This document shows, piece after piece, positions 26,787 to 39,760 of a stretch of 64,000 nucleotides of DNA (the stretch's first letter is position 1; the number at the start of each line of letters is the position of its first letter). Under the pieces are notes generated by a model, which had not been told where the DNA came from, searched no databases, and worked only from the letters and a program-made list of their open reading frames with translations. Where the stretch lies: assembly GCF_000002235.5 (NCBI RefSeq), contig NW_022145558.1, positions 1,238,501-1,302,500 of the forward strand, in the 5' to 3' direction. Both the position numbers and the translations under genes were made by a program. The stretch comes from Strongylocentrotus purpuratus (taxonomy: Eukaryota > Echinodermata > Echinoidea > Camarodonta > Strongylocentrotidae).

Positions 26787-27640
26787 TCATATATTTTTGT
26801 TGTTCTTCTTCAATTTACATGCATCTTATCTTTGACAATACAAAAAGTCACATTATCTGTGACAATTAAATCAATTATGAATTACTTTGATTTCTTTTAC
26901 ATCCATGTGCTTGAATGTAATTTCTCACTTGAGACACATCGATATTCACTGTAATCTGTACTGTAATTAATATCCAAAGGTTTCAAACATTCGAACTAAA
27001 CATAGTACAATCAACTCTACAAAAAGGCATAATTTATATTCATATCTTACAATAAGGAAATGTCTTCGATATCACACATTATTTTCTTAAACATTGAAAA
27101 TGAACAACATCAATTATATAATCTTCCAGACCTAAACCTCGCCTGTATTCCGGGGTTCACTTTCTTCTACATATAGTACAGGGTAACAAAAAATAACGAA
27201 ACTAAACGCAGAATTTGTGGTTAGTAGATGCCATGTTGAGTCTCAATACGGTCTTGTATCAAGACTTCCATATCAAACATATAATTTACATTTCATCGCA
27301 ATACTAGGCTTAATTATGTATAATATCCATTTCTAACGAAAAGATAATCATATCACCACTTATAAAATGGCAATATTGTACACTGTCATATATCTTTGAA
27401 TTGTCTCTTGATGAATAGACGGTTTTCTGTTCTCTAAAGTCAGCACATGTATTAACAATCAATATAGTGATGGTAAAATTCAATGGGCTAGGAAATATGT
27501 TTTGTTTATTACAAATAAATAACAAAGAATAGATGGATCATCGACTACGCGCAGTCGAAAGCGATGCCTACGCCATAAAATGATTTTACAAACGAAAACG
27601 GAAGCAATCTTCAAAATTCGAGTTTGCTTGTTATCCATTA
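25501..27640. other. AT-rich interval downstream of the ankyrin gene
   Basis: Contains a (TA)n run at 26753-26785. No supported gene or structured repeat was seen. Confidence 0.5.
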
Positions 27641-27669
27641 ACAGGTTCTCAGAATATGGTGACTATTAT

Positions 27670-28115
27670 TACGCTATTTTTCATATACATGTTTGACCCT
27701 TTGTTCTTTGACCGCATGACCCTAAAATCTAATCAGTTTATTAGCTCTGCAAGAGACATACATGTCCTGAGCTTGATAGTAATCCATCTGTCAGTTCTAC
27801 AATGCTAATGCGTTCACAAACTATTTTTGCATACATAATGAGCCCCGTGAACTTGACCTTTGACCTCATGACCCTTAAATCTAATCAGTTCATTGGCTCT
27901 GCAAGATATATACATGTCTTGAGTTTGATGGTAATTAATCCATCAATCGGTTATAATGAAAATATGATCACGAGCTATTTTTGCATACATAATGAGCCCT
28001 GTGACCTTTGACCTTGTGACCCCAAAATATAATCAGCTCATTGGCTCTGCAAGATACATACATGACCAAGTTTGGCGGAGTCCATCAATCGGTTCTTGAG
28101 ATAACGCGATCACGA
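27670..28115. repeat. Three direct repeats of about 150 bp with DR1-like sites
   Basis: Units carry TGACCTTTGACCTCATGACC, then AATCTAATCAGTTCATTGGC and TCTGCAAGATACATACATG. TGACCTTTGACC, the inverse of GGTCAAAGGTCA, is the DR1 nuclear-receptor half-site pair. It is intact at about 27854 and 28002 and degenerate at about 27694. The repeats lie 3' of the gene's stop codon. Confidence 0.7.
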
Positions 28116-28247
28116 GAACGGGAGTTACGGATGGACGGCTAATTCATCGTGGTAGCATGAATACAGCAACAAAATGGCAATTCTTGGGAATCAATAGTTC
28201 ACTGTGACGGCAAATGCAACATGGTCGATAGACAGGGTTATGTGGCT

Positions 28248-28312
28248 TCAGGTATGTCCTATCTTTTCCTGTATCACTCTTCTGAGTTGTGCAAACGTCA
28301 TGGATGACTCAT
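28248..28312 (-). CDS. Exon 22: terminal exon and stop
   Basis: Acceptor CTCATTTCAG, phase 1 in. It encodes ESSMTFAQLRRVIQEKIGHT, then TGA at 28250-28248. The phase fits exon 21. The nearest AATAAA seen on the minus strand is at 27742-27737, about 500 bases downstream, as a possible polyadenylation signal. Confidence 0.6.
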
Positions 28313-31300
28313 CTGAAATGAGGATAACAGGGAAAAATCAGTTATATGTTTAAATACTTTGTGTTATTATAAGCAAATAATTACCGTTGGTGTAGTTGAT
28401 AGGACAAACTATCACTTCCGAGGCTATCTGGATGTAGCGCTGAGGAAAGATAGCGTATACATTCAGATCGCCGAGGAAGTGATAGTTTTCCATCGCCTGA
28501 AACCAAAAGGTGATTATTTGCTTTATATTCCACATCGATTCCACATCAATTAACAGCTTACAAACGGTGCACGATACTTACAGTGCAAGCATTATACGTA
28601 CGTACGTATACGCAACGTATACAATCTTCAGTGAAAGTGCGTTGCACTGTATAGATAGTGCTACTATCTTCAGTGAAAGTGCGTTGCACTATGTATATAT
28701 ATACTACTATGTAACGAACTTTTCGTCTCCCATCAATGATGGGTTAACTATCTTTCATCACGTCGTGATTTACTTTTGACCAATCTTAGAGCAAGTTTCT
28801 TAGTATGTTGAATATAATTTTATTTAATCCATCGATGCTTGCAGCACTAGAAGCGTTCACAGATTATTTGGAATAATAAACTGCAACACACTATCAAAGT
28901 TAGTTGTTTTTGTGTGTGGCAAGGAGTGTGGTTCAAATAGGAAATCCAATCCAATAGTACAGTCAAACCTGTCTATAGCGACCTCCCAAGGGAAAACACA
29001 AAACGTGGTTGTTGTAGACAGGTGGTCTTGGTAGACAGGATCCTTTAGTACATGTTTCAATGAGAGGCCATTTTTAAGGGAAACATAACATGTGGTCTTT
29101 GTTGACAGGTCACTAAAGCAGCTTTGACTGTGAAACAATAATGATAGGGTAGGGGTGTGACTAATCAGCTATTCAAGGGTGACATTGGGTTACACACGAG
29201 ACTAACAATAACCAGACCAACAAATTGAGTAATATCATAATTACAATTTATAGCTTGGTCTTATTTACCCAAAGCAGTATTAGCAACATTTTTCCTGTAG
29301 GCTCGGCAATTATTATTACTTCAGCAACGTCCTGCATGTTTATTGCCTGGTTATAGCCCATTATGTCAGAGAAATCAAGTCAGGTCACATTGCTTATGAA
29401 GACTGCAACTTTCAAACAAGATTATTACATTTTGTCGAGCGTTATCTCAATCTCCAATGTGATACTTACGTCCATGCGGTAAAATGTCGGCTGCATATCC
29501 CAACCCGGCATCCTTCATGGCACTGCGTAGTCTGTCCATCTGGTCCCCTGGCCTAACCCTACGTCTCCAGTCACGGAGCATTTCGTCGAAGCCTGACCTG
29601 GAGACACTGTTGAAGGTCAAATCCGGTCTATTCAGGTACTTCTCTACGGCTGAATGCGCGAATCCGAGCTGGTAGCCCAGACCCTGGACGTCTTTGGGTA
29701 TGTACAGGACGTTGGTCAAGGTTTCAATCAGCATGTCTGAAGCATAGTGCTGCCGCCCTTGCCTACAGAGCAAAACAGAACAAAAAGATGGAAAAGTTAG
29801 CAAGCAAATTCATCAAGAAGAAAATGAATCCGCTGGTAGATTTAAGCACTGTCTGACGCGGTAAACTTATACTACGTTTACATTATATTCCCGGCGGCCA
29901 CGGCAACCACGTTTCAGGCTTCCGTGGACGAAACGGGATGGACGTGAGACAACGTGGGGGACGCAATGGACAAACGTGACAGGCCTTGATTGCCGTGGAT
30001 GCCGGGCCATGTTTTAAACTGTCAACAAATTGTCATAAGGAGAAACCTAGGAGGCCGTAGTAAAACGGGGTGAACGCAACAAAATGTGACAGTACGTAAT
30101 ATGCCGTATTTGGAGGCGGTCCGTAGTGGGACGGGAAGCCTGTGTATTTCCAGGCATCTCACGGTCCTTTCCGGTTTTGTCACGTTCTGCAGCGTTTAGT
30201 GCACGTTTAGTCACGGTTGCTTTACGGCTGCTGCGCATTTTGTCCCGTTTTGCCACGGTTTTTCACGGTTTTCACGACAAGATAGGGTGTATGGTAGCCG
30301 TTTCGTCGCGTTCAATCAAGGCGCATACCGACGTGTGACGGTTTACGGCCCGGCGTGCTACAGCGCGTTGCGTTCTTCTACGGTCTGACACGGTGCGCCG
30401 TGTCTGGAAGGGAGTATATAAAAGCCGGGCCCGGCAGGGGAGCTTCATTCGATTCTGAGCAATAGACGACACATTACTGCATCTACAATACGGAGAGAGA
30501 AAACCCAGCTATGAAAAAAGAAGGCCAAGCTATGCCAGCGAAGAAGCCAAGACGTACGAAGCCCGCCCCCTGATCCTGCACCACCACCACCAGTAGAAGG
30601 GCAGGAGCAGCCTGAATGATAGATCCTCGCCGTTCACCGCCGCCAGATGAAGAGGAGCGTGCTGCCTCTGCTACTGCGGCTGAGGAGGTTAAAGAAGATG
30701 CACCTGTTAGAAGGAGCGCAGGGCGGAACTGTGTGTCTTGTCTCTCGATGACTGGTGTTACTCTTCCCAGGATCTCGTCGAAGACCTCTGGAGGCATCCT
30801 CAGATAGTTCTGGAAGTCGTTGACATCTTCGGTCGGGAGATCTTTAGTGAGAAATGATGAGTAGTGGCCCAAGTGCTGCTTTCTGTCTTCCGATAACCAC
30901 ATGGATCTTGGCCTTCTCATCCGCCTTCTTCTTGCCTGCTTCACTCTGGCCTCCCCTCTCTGCAACTGCTGCTGGCCTTATTCTTGTTGATGCAAAGACT
31001 GGATGTATGCACCCAGCAAACATGCAAACGATTAATCTTCTTCATCTTGGGCATTTATGATGGTGTCTCGGCGAAATCTCATGATACAATGATTGCTTTT
31101 GCTTGGGAGGGCTTCTTTTTATACCGTGGGCACAAGCATGCTCCAAAGCTGCCCAATGTTCACGTTTCATCCGTAGAACGCCTTGCAAGAACGTGACAAA
31201 CATGTCAGATATATCAGAACGTGATAAACGTAAGGGACCCCATTATAACGTGATGGACCGAGAGGGAACGTTCTAGCATCCGTGGTAGACCGCGGGCCAA

Positions 31301-34300
31301 GCCGTAGTGCGCCTTGGAGCCTCCGCGACTCAGCATTCCCATCCCCCACGGCCCGTCACGGATACCGTGATAGACCGTGAGAAAACTTGGCAAGACCTGA
31401 CCAAACTTGAATACAGAGATAAAATTGGCAAAGATCCCACGGCGCACTACGTTTCGGGCATACGGGGCTGCCGTGGCCGCCGGGAACATAGTGTAAACGT
31501 AGCATTAAGCCTCTTTCAGATATGAAATGTAAAACTTGAAGCCCGCTCAGGGCCCTGTTTCATGAAACTTGTTATCAATAACAAGTTACAAGCTACTGCT
31601 ATAAGCTACTAAAACCATGGCATCTGATTGGCTGAGAGCAAATTTGTCATAGGAATTTAGTAGTTGTTATAGATAACAAGTTTTATGAAACGGGCCCCAG
31701 ATATGACGCGGTAAACCTTTAGCCTCATTCAGATATGACGTGGTTAATCTTAAAGTAGCTGTACGTGCGAGGAATTAAAACTGTATAGTAACTAGATCAT
31801 TTTTGTATCATTGCAAAGGGGAAGCTAAACAAACCAAAAATATCAACATTATCCTTTTAGAAGTTGTCATGGGATTGAATAATCCGCTATCGAAACTGAC
31901 CATTGACCATTGACCGTTTTGTCGTCCTTGATCACCTCTCTGTACATGTGTACTGCCAAGAAACGTGACGTCACAATACAGACAATCGATCGCCGGCTAG
32001 CTAGGCTTAGCACAACATGCACAGCTATTGTGACGTTGCAAAACATACAATTATCATTCATCATAATGTTTGATCTTTAGGAGGATGTCCTACTCGATCT
32101 AGAGATCGAAATTTATGAGAAAAGCTTCACAGCAAGTGACGGTGATAGTGATAGTGATGATGATGGGGGAGGTAGGAGAAATAAAGGAAGAGGAAGACTA
32201 AGAGAAGAAGAAGACAGCATTGATGGTGCAGCTGCGGGGCCAGTCATATCTCAGCACGAACCTGAGCCCCGGTCGCGGGCAGGAGGCGGGCTCGGTTTGC
32301 CTGTTGACGACAGAGATGCTGAATTCTCTGGTCATTTTATGTCCCATACTTTACCAAGTATTGTTGAATTAAGAGCACGAGTTAACATTATAAGTATTAC
32401 TTATGTAAAACCTCGTCTGATCCGAGCTCCAGCTGGCCCATCGTCTTAATGTGATCATCAGAAATAATTGTAATAGTAACAGCTAGTAACAATTGTAAGT
32501 TTACGGTATTACAGCAACGAAAGCAGCGTTCGGTAAAAGTACTGTGAAGTAGACCCACACTGGGTGATATATTTTGTCTTTTTTTGGAAAGTCTAAGATC
32601 ACTCTTCGCATATTTCAAGCAGATTAAATTTTAGACGAATCAATGCGGGATTCAAACCTGCTAATATTAAGTACGATTAGATCTATACATAAAAAATACA
32701 TCAGGATTGATAACAGAAGCGATTGAACTGCATTGAAAATCATCATTATAATGACCATCATCCCCATTCATACGATGACATCTCAATAAACAACAAAACA
32801 TAATAAGATATTTGGAATAATCCAAATGCATTTGTCATTTTTACATTATACAAATGGCATAATAGGCAATTAACAAAAAAATTGCCGAAATTCGGGAGAT
32901 TGTTAGTCCGCTTCCGCTATGCAACCTAACACGTGTTAACTAGTGTGCGTCTCGCTAGTGCCCCGAGCTAGCGTTCCGGCTCCCTGGCCCTAGTATGACG
33001 TTGAGCCTCAGTACCCGCATATTTCGCTTTCAAGACAAGATTTGAAGTTCTGAGGAGGGTTTTGGAAAATGCTTATTGAAGTGTTTAATTGGTAATTACA
33101 AAACTTTAAAGCAAATGATTTGTTATCTCACTGATATAAGCTTCCCTTACGTGTATAATTTGCCCATTATGTAAAATTTGGTAAAATTTCCTGGCACAGC
33201 TACTTCAAGCTTCATTGAGATATGACGCAGTAAACCTTCAGCTTCATCAGATATGACGCAGTAAACGTTCAGCTTCATTCAGATATGACGCAGTAAACCT
33301 TCAGCCTCATTGAGATATGACGCAGTAAAACTTCAGCCTCATTGAGATATGACTCGGTAAACCACAGCTCTTTTAAATTTATAACATAAGTGTAATTTGT
33401 TTCATATTTTTGTATCTCATAATGCTGACCTAAATGAATACGCGTATGGTCTTTGTTGCACGCAGCTGCTGTTAGAAGAAAACGCTACAGATTACTGATT
33501 CGCATCGGTAAGAGCCTTTAGGGCGGGATAAAATCAGCTTGTGCAGCCCTTTTTAAAACAAAATGGCAGGCCCTAAATGGGTCCCAGGTAGGATAATTCC
33601 ATGGAATTTGCTGTGCCCTGATACGAATGTGTAATCATAACAAACATTCAATATTGAAAGGTAAATTGGGTTTTACTTACGCGTCAGTAAGGTCAACACC
33701 ATAATCCGGTTCAACTGTTGTAAATAGAATTTAGGGAGAGAACAGACATTGAAGAACACAAATTGGATTCAATATACAAATATTGGTGAACTTTTTCATT
33801 CATACAGTTTATAACAAAACAAAAGAAATTAGTACTACAGGAAAGATTGGGAATACAATGGGAACAAAAAATGATGGGAAAAGTTGGTGCCAATCATGTT
33901 TATCTCCTTCTCTTAAAGAGAATACAAGTTTTGGTATGGGGTCAAGAATTTGGTTCAAATGAACATATTAGGAGCATATGCGATCCTACAATATTCAGTG
34001 ATCGCTATCGCGGTTGAAATCGAGTCTGAAGTTATGCAATTGTAAATAATAAACTCTTTATGTTGTATATAGCTCCCTCTCACGGGTCAATATATAACTA
34101 AAGCTATAAAACAATGTTTCATGACTAAAATAGACCAATTAGCTTTTTTCGTTTGAAAATTATATATCACAACTACATATTCTGAGATTGCATGGTCGCA
34201 GCTACCACTGTACGGCCGTAGGCGCTATACGAAATTCATCAAAATTTACCGAGAGGACCGGATAATTTTTATATTCAATTTTTGTCGAAAGCAGAAGTTT

Positions 34301-37300
34301 TTTGGGGACTAAATTTTCTAGTGCGTATGAAACATCCACAGGGGCATCCAAATATATTTTTTAAAAATTGTAAAGAATCACTATCCACCCAATTTTCGAA
34401 ATTTCCCAAAACTTTGTATTTCCTTTTAACTCTCTAAGATAAATTAAAATGTATATCAAATGAACCAATATTATGAAATAATATGCATGAAAATAGTGAT
34501 TATAAATTCTAAAACTGGTCTTTCTCGGAAAATCTAACATTAATTTAGAAGGCTACTTATTAGGGGGAGGTTTCGGACGAGGCGTTATCTTTTTTCCATG
34601 TTCCCCTACCCCCTGCCTCCCCATATATCTATCTACATCACCGCATATGGGTACTTACCTTCTATTGAAGTAGTGAGACTCTGTTCTACTAGTGTCGATT
34701 TCCCCTGCTGGATTGAGAGATTGAAAGTCTTCTTTCCATCCTCGAATGGTGAGAACTCGAGCTCAAAGCTCAAGACACTGCTTTCCTCCGCCAGTAGATT
34801 CCCAATCGAGATCTTAAGGTTTGATGAGGAAGGAAATAAAAGTTAGTGGCGGGTGGCAGGATCTTGACCTCACATGGTTGTGAATTAAATTTACAACTTA
34901 CAAATTTCACTTCTTGGCAAAAGCCTTGGATCTTCCAAGCATATATATTTAAACAATTGACAAACTTAATGGCATCAGTTTGGTAGAATTTGTGCATCAA
35001 AAACTAGAATAATCCACCAATTTCATGAAGACAAAAAAATCAACAACAAAAATCGAAAAGATTTGACTTTATACTCCTTTTGACCAAACTTCTTTTCCTT
35101 TCGTTATAGCAAGTAATAACGAACTAAATTCATGCTGATATCCATCCCAGATGATGCTCAAGGCACCTAAAAATACTATTATTGGCCTCGCTTTAGTAAA
35201 AATATCCTACGTTCTGAAAGCATTCATTAACTTAATCAAGCAGTAGATTAATGATAAATATCAAAATCTTTTGATAAAGAAAACTATAGGGAAAAAAAGG
35301 ATGCATAAATATCGGCCTACTTCGAAATTTGACTCACCGTTTTCTGCTTCTCTATGAAACGATCACTGAAGCAAATCAATAGATCTATTGTCATTGATTC
35401 TACTGAAAACTTGGTTGCATTCCTTACAGGGGCGAAGGGTTCCGACAACTCTTCTTCGGCTCTCTCAATATCCTAAGATCAAACATATGGTGATTATGGT
35501 CAAAGTTCAAATTGAACGAAATAATACGAGAGAAAGCGGCTCAAAATAATTATAAACTGTTTATCAAGCTGTGCATCTCGGTCTCAAGTCCCCCTCCAAC
35601 TCTAATCCAAGTACAATATGAAAAGACATTTGTTGGACAAATCATGTATTAAAAATCCATGCAAGTATTCTGTATATGTAAACAAAAAAGTTTTCATGTT
35701 TTTTTCTTCAAAGTTTTCTGGAATTTGCATGTACTGAAATACTTTGTTTAGCTGTAATAGGTTTGACTAGCAGTTGTGCTAGGATCTGGCCACTTTTACC
35801 AACAAATAGTTTCTCTTCTTGTTTATTTAAATATCATTGTATGAAACGTATTGCTGTTGGTAAATAAACCAGATCAAATCATATCAAAAAATAATAATTT
35901 CAAACCAATCCTACCTCTATAGGTCTCCTATAGGGGTGAGTGACGTAAACATGGAGTGTGACTTTCCGGGAAAAGGGCATGAAGAGAGGTTGAAAGGTTA
36001 CACATCTGAACTGAACTCCTTGGACGTTGGTGGAAGACAAGGCAAAGAGTTGCAGATGGTTTGTAGTGAAATCAACCTTGTCCTTGGAGACGTGGAAACC
36101 TTCTGATAAATTAGGAAGCAATCTCCTGCGACTGAACGTTCCTTGATGAATAAAAGAGAGCTTACTGCTATATTAAATGAAAATGAGAGGTGTAATCCAC
36201 TCTGATATAACGTTGGCTTTAATAACAGCAGCAAAATGAGAAATACAGAACTGTTAAAGCTTGAGCAAATTTTGATTAACATAATAAGAGAATTATGAGT
36301 TTTTAAAGTTGCAATCTATGTAACACATGTTGAAAAGTCTGTGATGTATCTTACATGGCCTATCCCATTTGTTCTGTATTTACATTTCCTTATTTCTTGA
36401 TGAAGGAATAGATGTTTGTTGTCATTCAGGGGTTTTGTAAAAGTACCAACATGTCATATACAGATGAAAAAGTGATTAGTTCAGCCCTTAAATAATTTAT
36501 GTCTAGAAAGGGTTGATACCTAGTCCCGTTTTGGTGTACAAGATCATCCCTGAGCCATCGCTGCATTGCTTAGGACCGACGCAATGTGGAAGAACTACTG
36601 TAGCAGGTTCGAGCAGTTCCTGGGTTAGAGAACACTCCACGACTGGAGTGATCAACACCTCACCGTCCCTGAGAGGAATCCGAGCAGCGCTCTTTCTAGG
36701 TACTCTGATAGTGACCACAGATCTCATTCCCCTGTGTAACGCTCCGACAGGGATTGAAACCCGGATATCGAGTTCACGCAGCTCCACTACTCCTTCTCTG
36801 TGATCTAAGATGCTGCTCGAGATGAACTCTACGAAACCTGGATTAACTTTGATGGCTGTAATGATTAGAGAGTGACATAGGTAAAAAAAAATGTAAGGGG
36901 CAAAAGGGAGTTTAAACGGCAAAGAAACAGGGGTAGGATAGGGGTACGGTAGCCAAAACAAAGCCATTCTGTTTTATAGGTTACGTTGTTTTTTTGTTTG
37001 TTTTTTTTTTGTTAATTTTTTTGATTTTTGATTTTTGATTTTTATGTATTTGTTTATTATTAATAATCGGGAGCGCCAGGAGGGTCAAATCTGACTGACA
37101 TGAGCGCTATACAAAAACCCACTATTATTCTTCTTATTATTTTTTTTTTGGGGGGGGGATGGGGGGTGGGGATATATTTGTGATGCACCAAGAGATGTCA
37201 AATATTGTTAGCTTAATTTTCTATTGATTGGGTGAATTTTACATGAATAGCAAAAGCAATAATTACTTGTAGCTATGCTCTCTGCCGCATCATTGAAACG

Positions 37301-39715
37301 GAAAGCTTGGACAATCTCCAAGAGTCTCCTTTGGGTTCCACCTCTCCTTAGCCATTCTCTCAACATGCGCAGAACAATCCGACTTACTACATACGCAGGT
37401 AGGGTGACGGTCTTACACATGACACGCATGATGTCAGAAGCACCAAAGTGCAGGCGTGGGGCAAGCTGAAGCAAGTCTGACATGGAGCACATCCTTTTGT
37501 CAAGTTCTTCAAGAGCGTCATCTAGAATAAATCACATGATAAACACAAAATAATAGCACTAATTATTATCATTATTATTTTCATTATTATCAACATCATT
37601 ATCATCATTATTATCATTGTTGTTGCTGTTGTTAATGGGCTACTTCATGTAAATGTGCTTAAGGCATAAACAGAGAAGAAAAGAAAGAAAATTAAAGAAC
37701 ATGGAAATATGCAAAAGAAAAATAGCTTGCAAAGTGAATCTAATGGGTAGTAACATTTAAAACAAATTACAGGTTTTTTTTTAACCCAGGACATCCAATT
37801 TTTTGCAAGTGGTCGTGTAAGTTAAGGTACATTTCTTAAGAGTCTCTTCGGTACCCACACATCCACCCACACACGCGCCCAAACATCCAAGACAAACCTG
37901 TTTGGTTTTCCTGAATATTGTATTCCAGGAGAAGCTCAGCCATTTTATCGCTCCTTTCCTTCCTATCTAATCCAATCCACGAATTATCAACGAGCTGTCT
38001 TGCAACCTTGGTCAGTGTTGTCAAATCAAGAGGCTCAATGAGTGCAGCAATGACGTCGTCCTCTAAGCAGAGAGCTTTTCCTAAATCCCAGGCCAATGGC
38101 AAACTCTTCACTGCCCGAGCGACGCTGCAAAGCTCCTCCGAAGTTGGCGGTCCTCCTGATTTGTTGATGTCATCAACAGAATTGTCCTGATCTATAGTAA
38201 ATAAAAAAAGAACCGTTTTGCGATTGGAGGCTTTAGGTACCAACATGTGGCAGAATTACTGAAAGGCTGTATATATATTCTCTCATCAAGAGTATCCGTT
38301 TATGGTGTGTTCAGAGGAATTAAGGAAAAGATAAAGGAAAGGGCAGAAAAGAAGAGAGACATAATGATGAAATTAAGTTTTTTCTACACTTCAACAAGAC
38401 TATCTTTGGCCTTTATTTTTGGTGTTTGTACACAAAAACTGAGGTGATATGGCAAAAGGAAACGAAGGGGAAGGAAGGAGTGATCAAGATCCACAAGTTT
38501 ATGAGCAGATCACAAAATTTGAAGTGTGAAGGGTGTAGTTCTGAAAAGAACTATCGGTATTCCTTTGTAGAGAAAGGCAAATCAAGGTGCGCATATCCCC
38601 TGAATTAAAGCTTTTTGAGAGACAGTTGCATCACTGCATAGCGTTCCTAATCAATCAGTTGTTTCATGGAGTGTACTTTTCTATACTTTCTATGGGAATT
38701 TTGTTGTTGTCACCTACTGTTTAATCTTCCTTTTTTTTTGGGGGGGGGGGGCAAGAAGACAATAATACCATTCCCGAAGCAAGAGGATTAAACAAATTAA
38801 ATCAAAGAATAGAAAATGTTGTTTGATAATGAAGAAGATATTACTTGCCTGAATCCGTAGTCCTGATGATTTCCACATAGTCCGCATCCGTTTTTGTGCT
38901 TGGTGGAAGTCTCTTCGCAGGTTTGGTTACGGTCGGCTTCTTTTCAGGCAAACTTACCTCATCGACAACTAGATACAAAGAAATAGTAACGATTAATGAC
39001 CATGGTAACAAATATATAATGAAGATACTTGTGATTATATTATCAATAATATAGAAATTAATGATATTATTCAATCATGATAGATTACACGTCAGTCTAC
39101 ACCACCAAACTAACTCTAAAGGCTTGTTCAGATATAGTGCGGCAAACTGCTGCAAAAAAGGCATTACTTTTCCTTTGTGTGTGTGCGCATATTCAGTCTT
39201 TGTTATAAGATATAGAAATATGAAGCGTATTACACTTAACGACATTACAAGAACACCCTATGGTTATGCCAAGTCTTAACTAAATGAGCCTTTAAACGAT
39301 CAATTTTTGTTGGCCCTGCAATGCAATTTTTTCTTCAGTCTGGTATCGGTCTGTATGGTCTCATTGGTAGGATTTAGGTATTAGGGGTGGTATTCTGCAT
39401 TTTGTCATCTTTTGTGTAAGTGAGAATCTTTTAATTGTCTTAAGAAATTTAAACATACAGTTGAGAGATATCTGCATAAGCCACTCATAGTAATTGTCTT
39501 TCTATTCCGGGCATTATTAATTAGTTACGATTAGCGACATTAACTAAAGAGAAAGAAATAGAAGTTTCCAGAATCTGGTGCCAGGCCAACCTTTCAATTC
39601 CTCTGTTCTCGATGTAGGCTCAGTTTCCAGAAAAAACACTCCAATCCTTGGTCTAGAATGTCAACTCGAGGCCCGTTCCCCAATGCATTTTAAGACGCTA
39701 TACTTTTCGCAAAGA

Positions 39716-39760
<45 letters not shown>

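Larger units (their letters stand above)
29870..31504. mobile_element. PIF/Harbinger-like DNA transposon, non-autonomous, in the largest intron
   Basis: The terminal inverted repeats begin T(A/G)CTACGTTTACA and continue through TTCCCGGCGGCCACGGCA at both ends. A TTA duplication flanks the element (29867-29869 and 31505-31507), matching the TWA target preference of Harbinger. It sits inside an array of short direct repeats (unit contains GATATGACGCGGTAAAC). It holds a broken transposase piece and two inward-facing TATA boxes, so it is probably a deletion derivative of a two-gene element. GC content is well above the host intron. Confidence 0.85.

Noticed and set aside
38958..38968. 11-base version of exon 13 using the GT donor
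   Set aside because: Phase would be 0 whereas the next exon needs 1; kept only as a possible alternative splice form.
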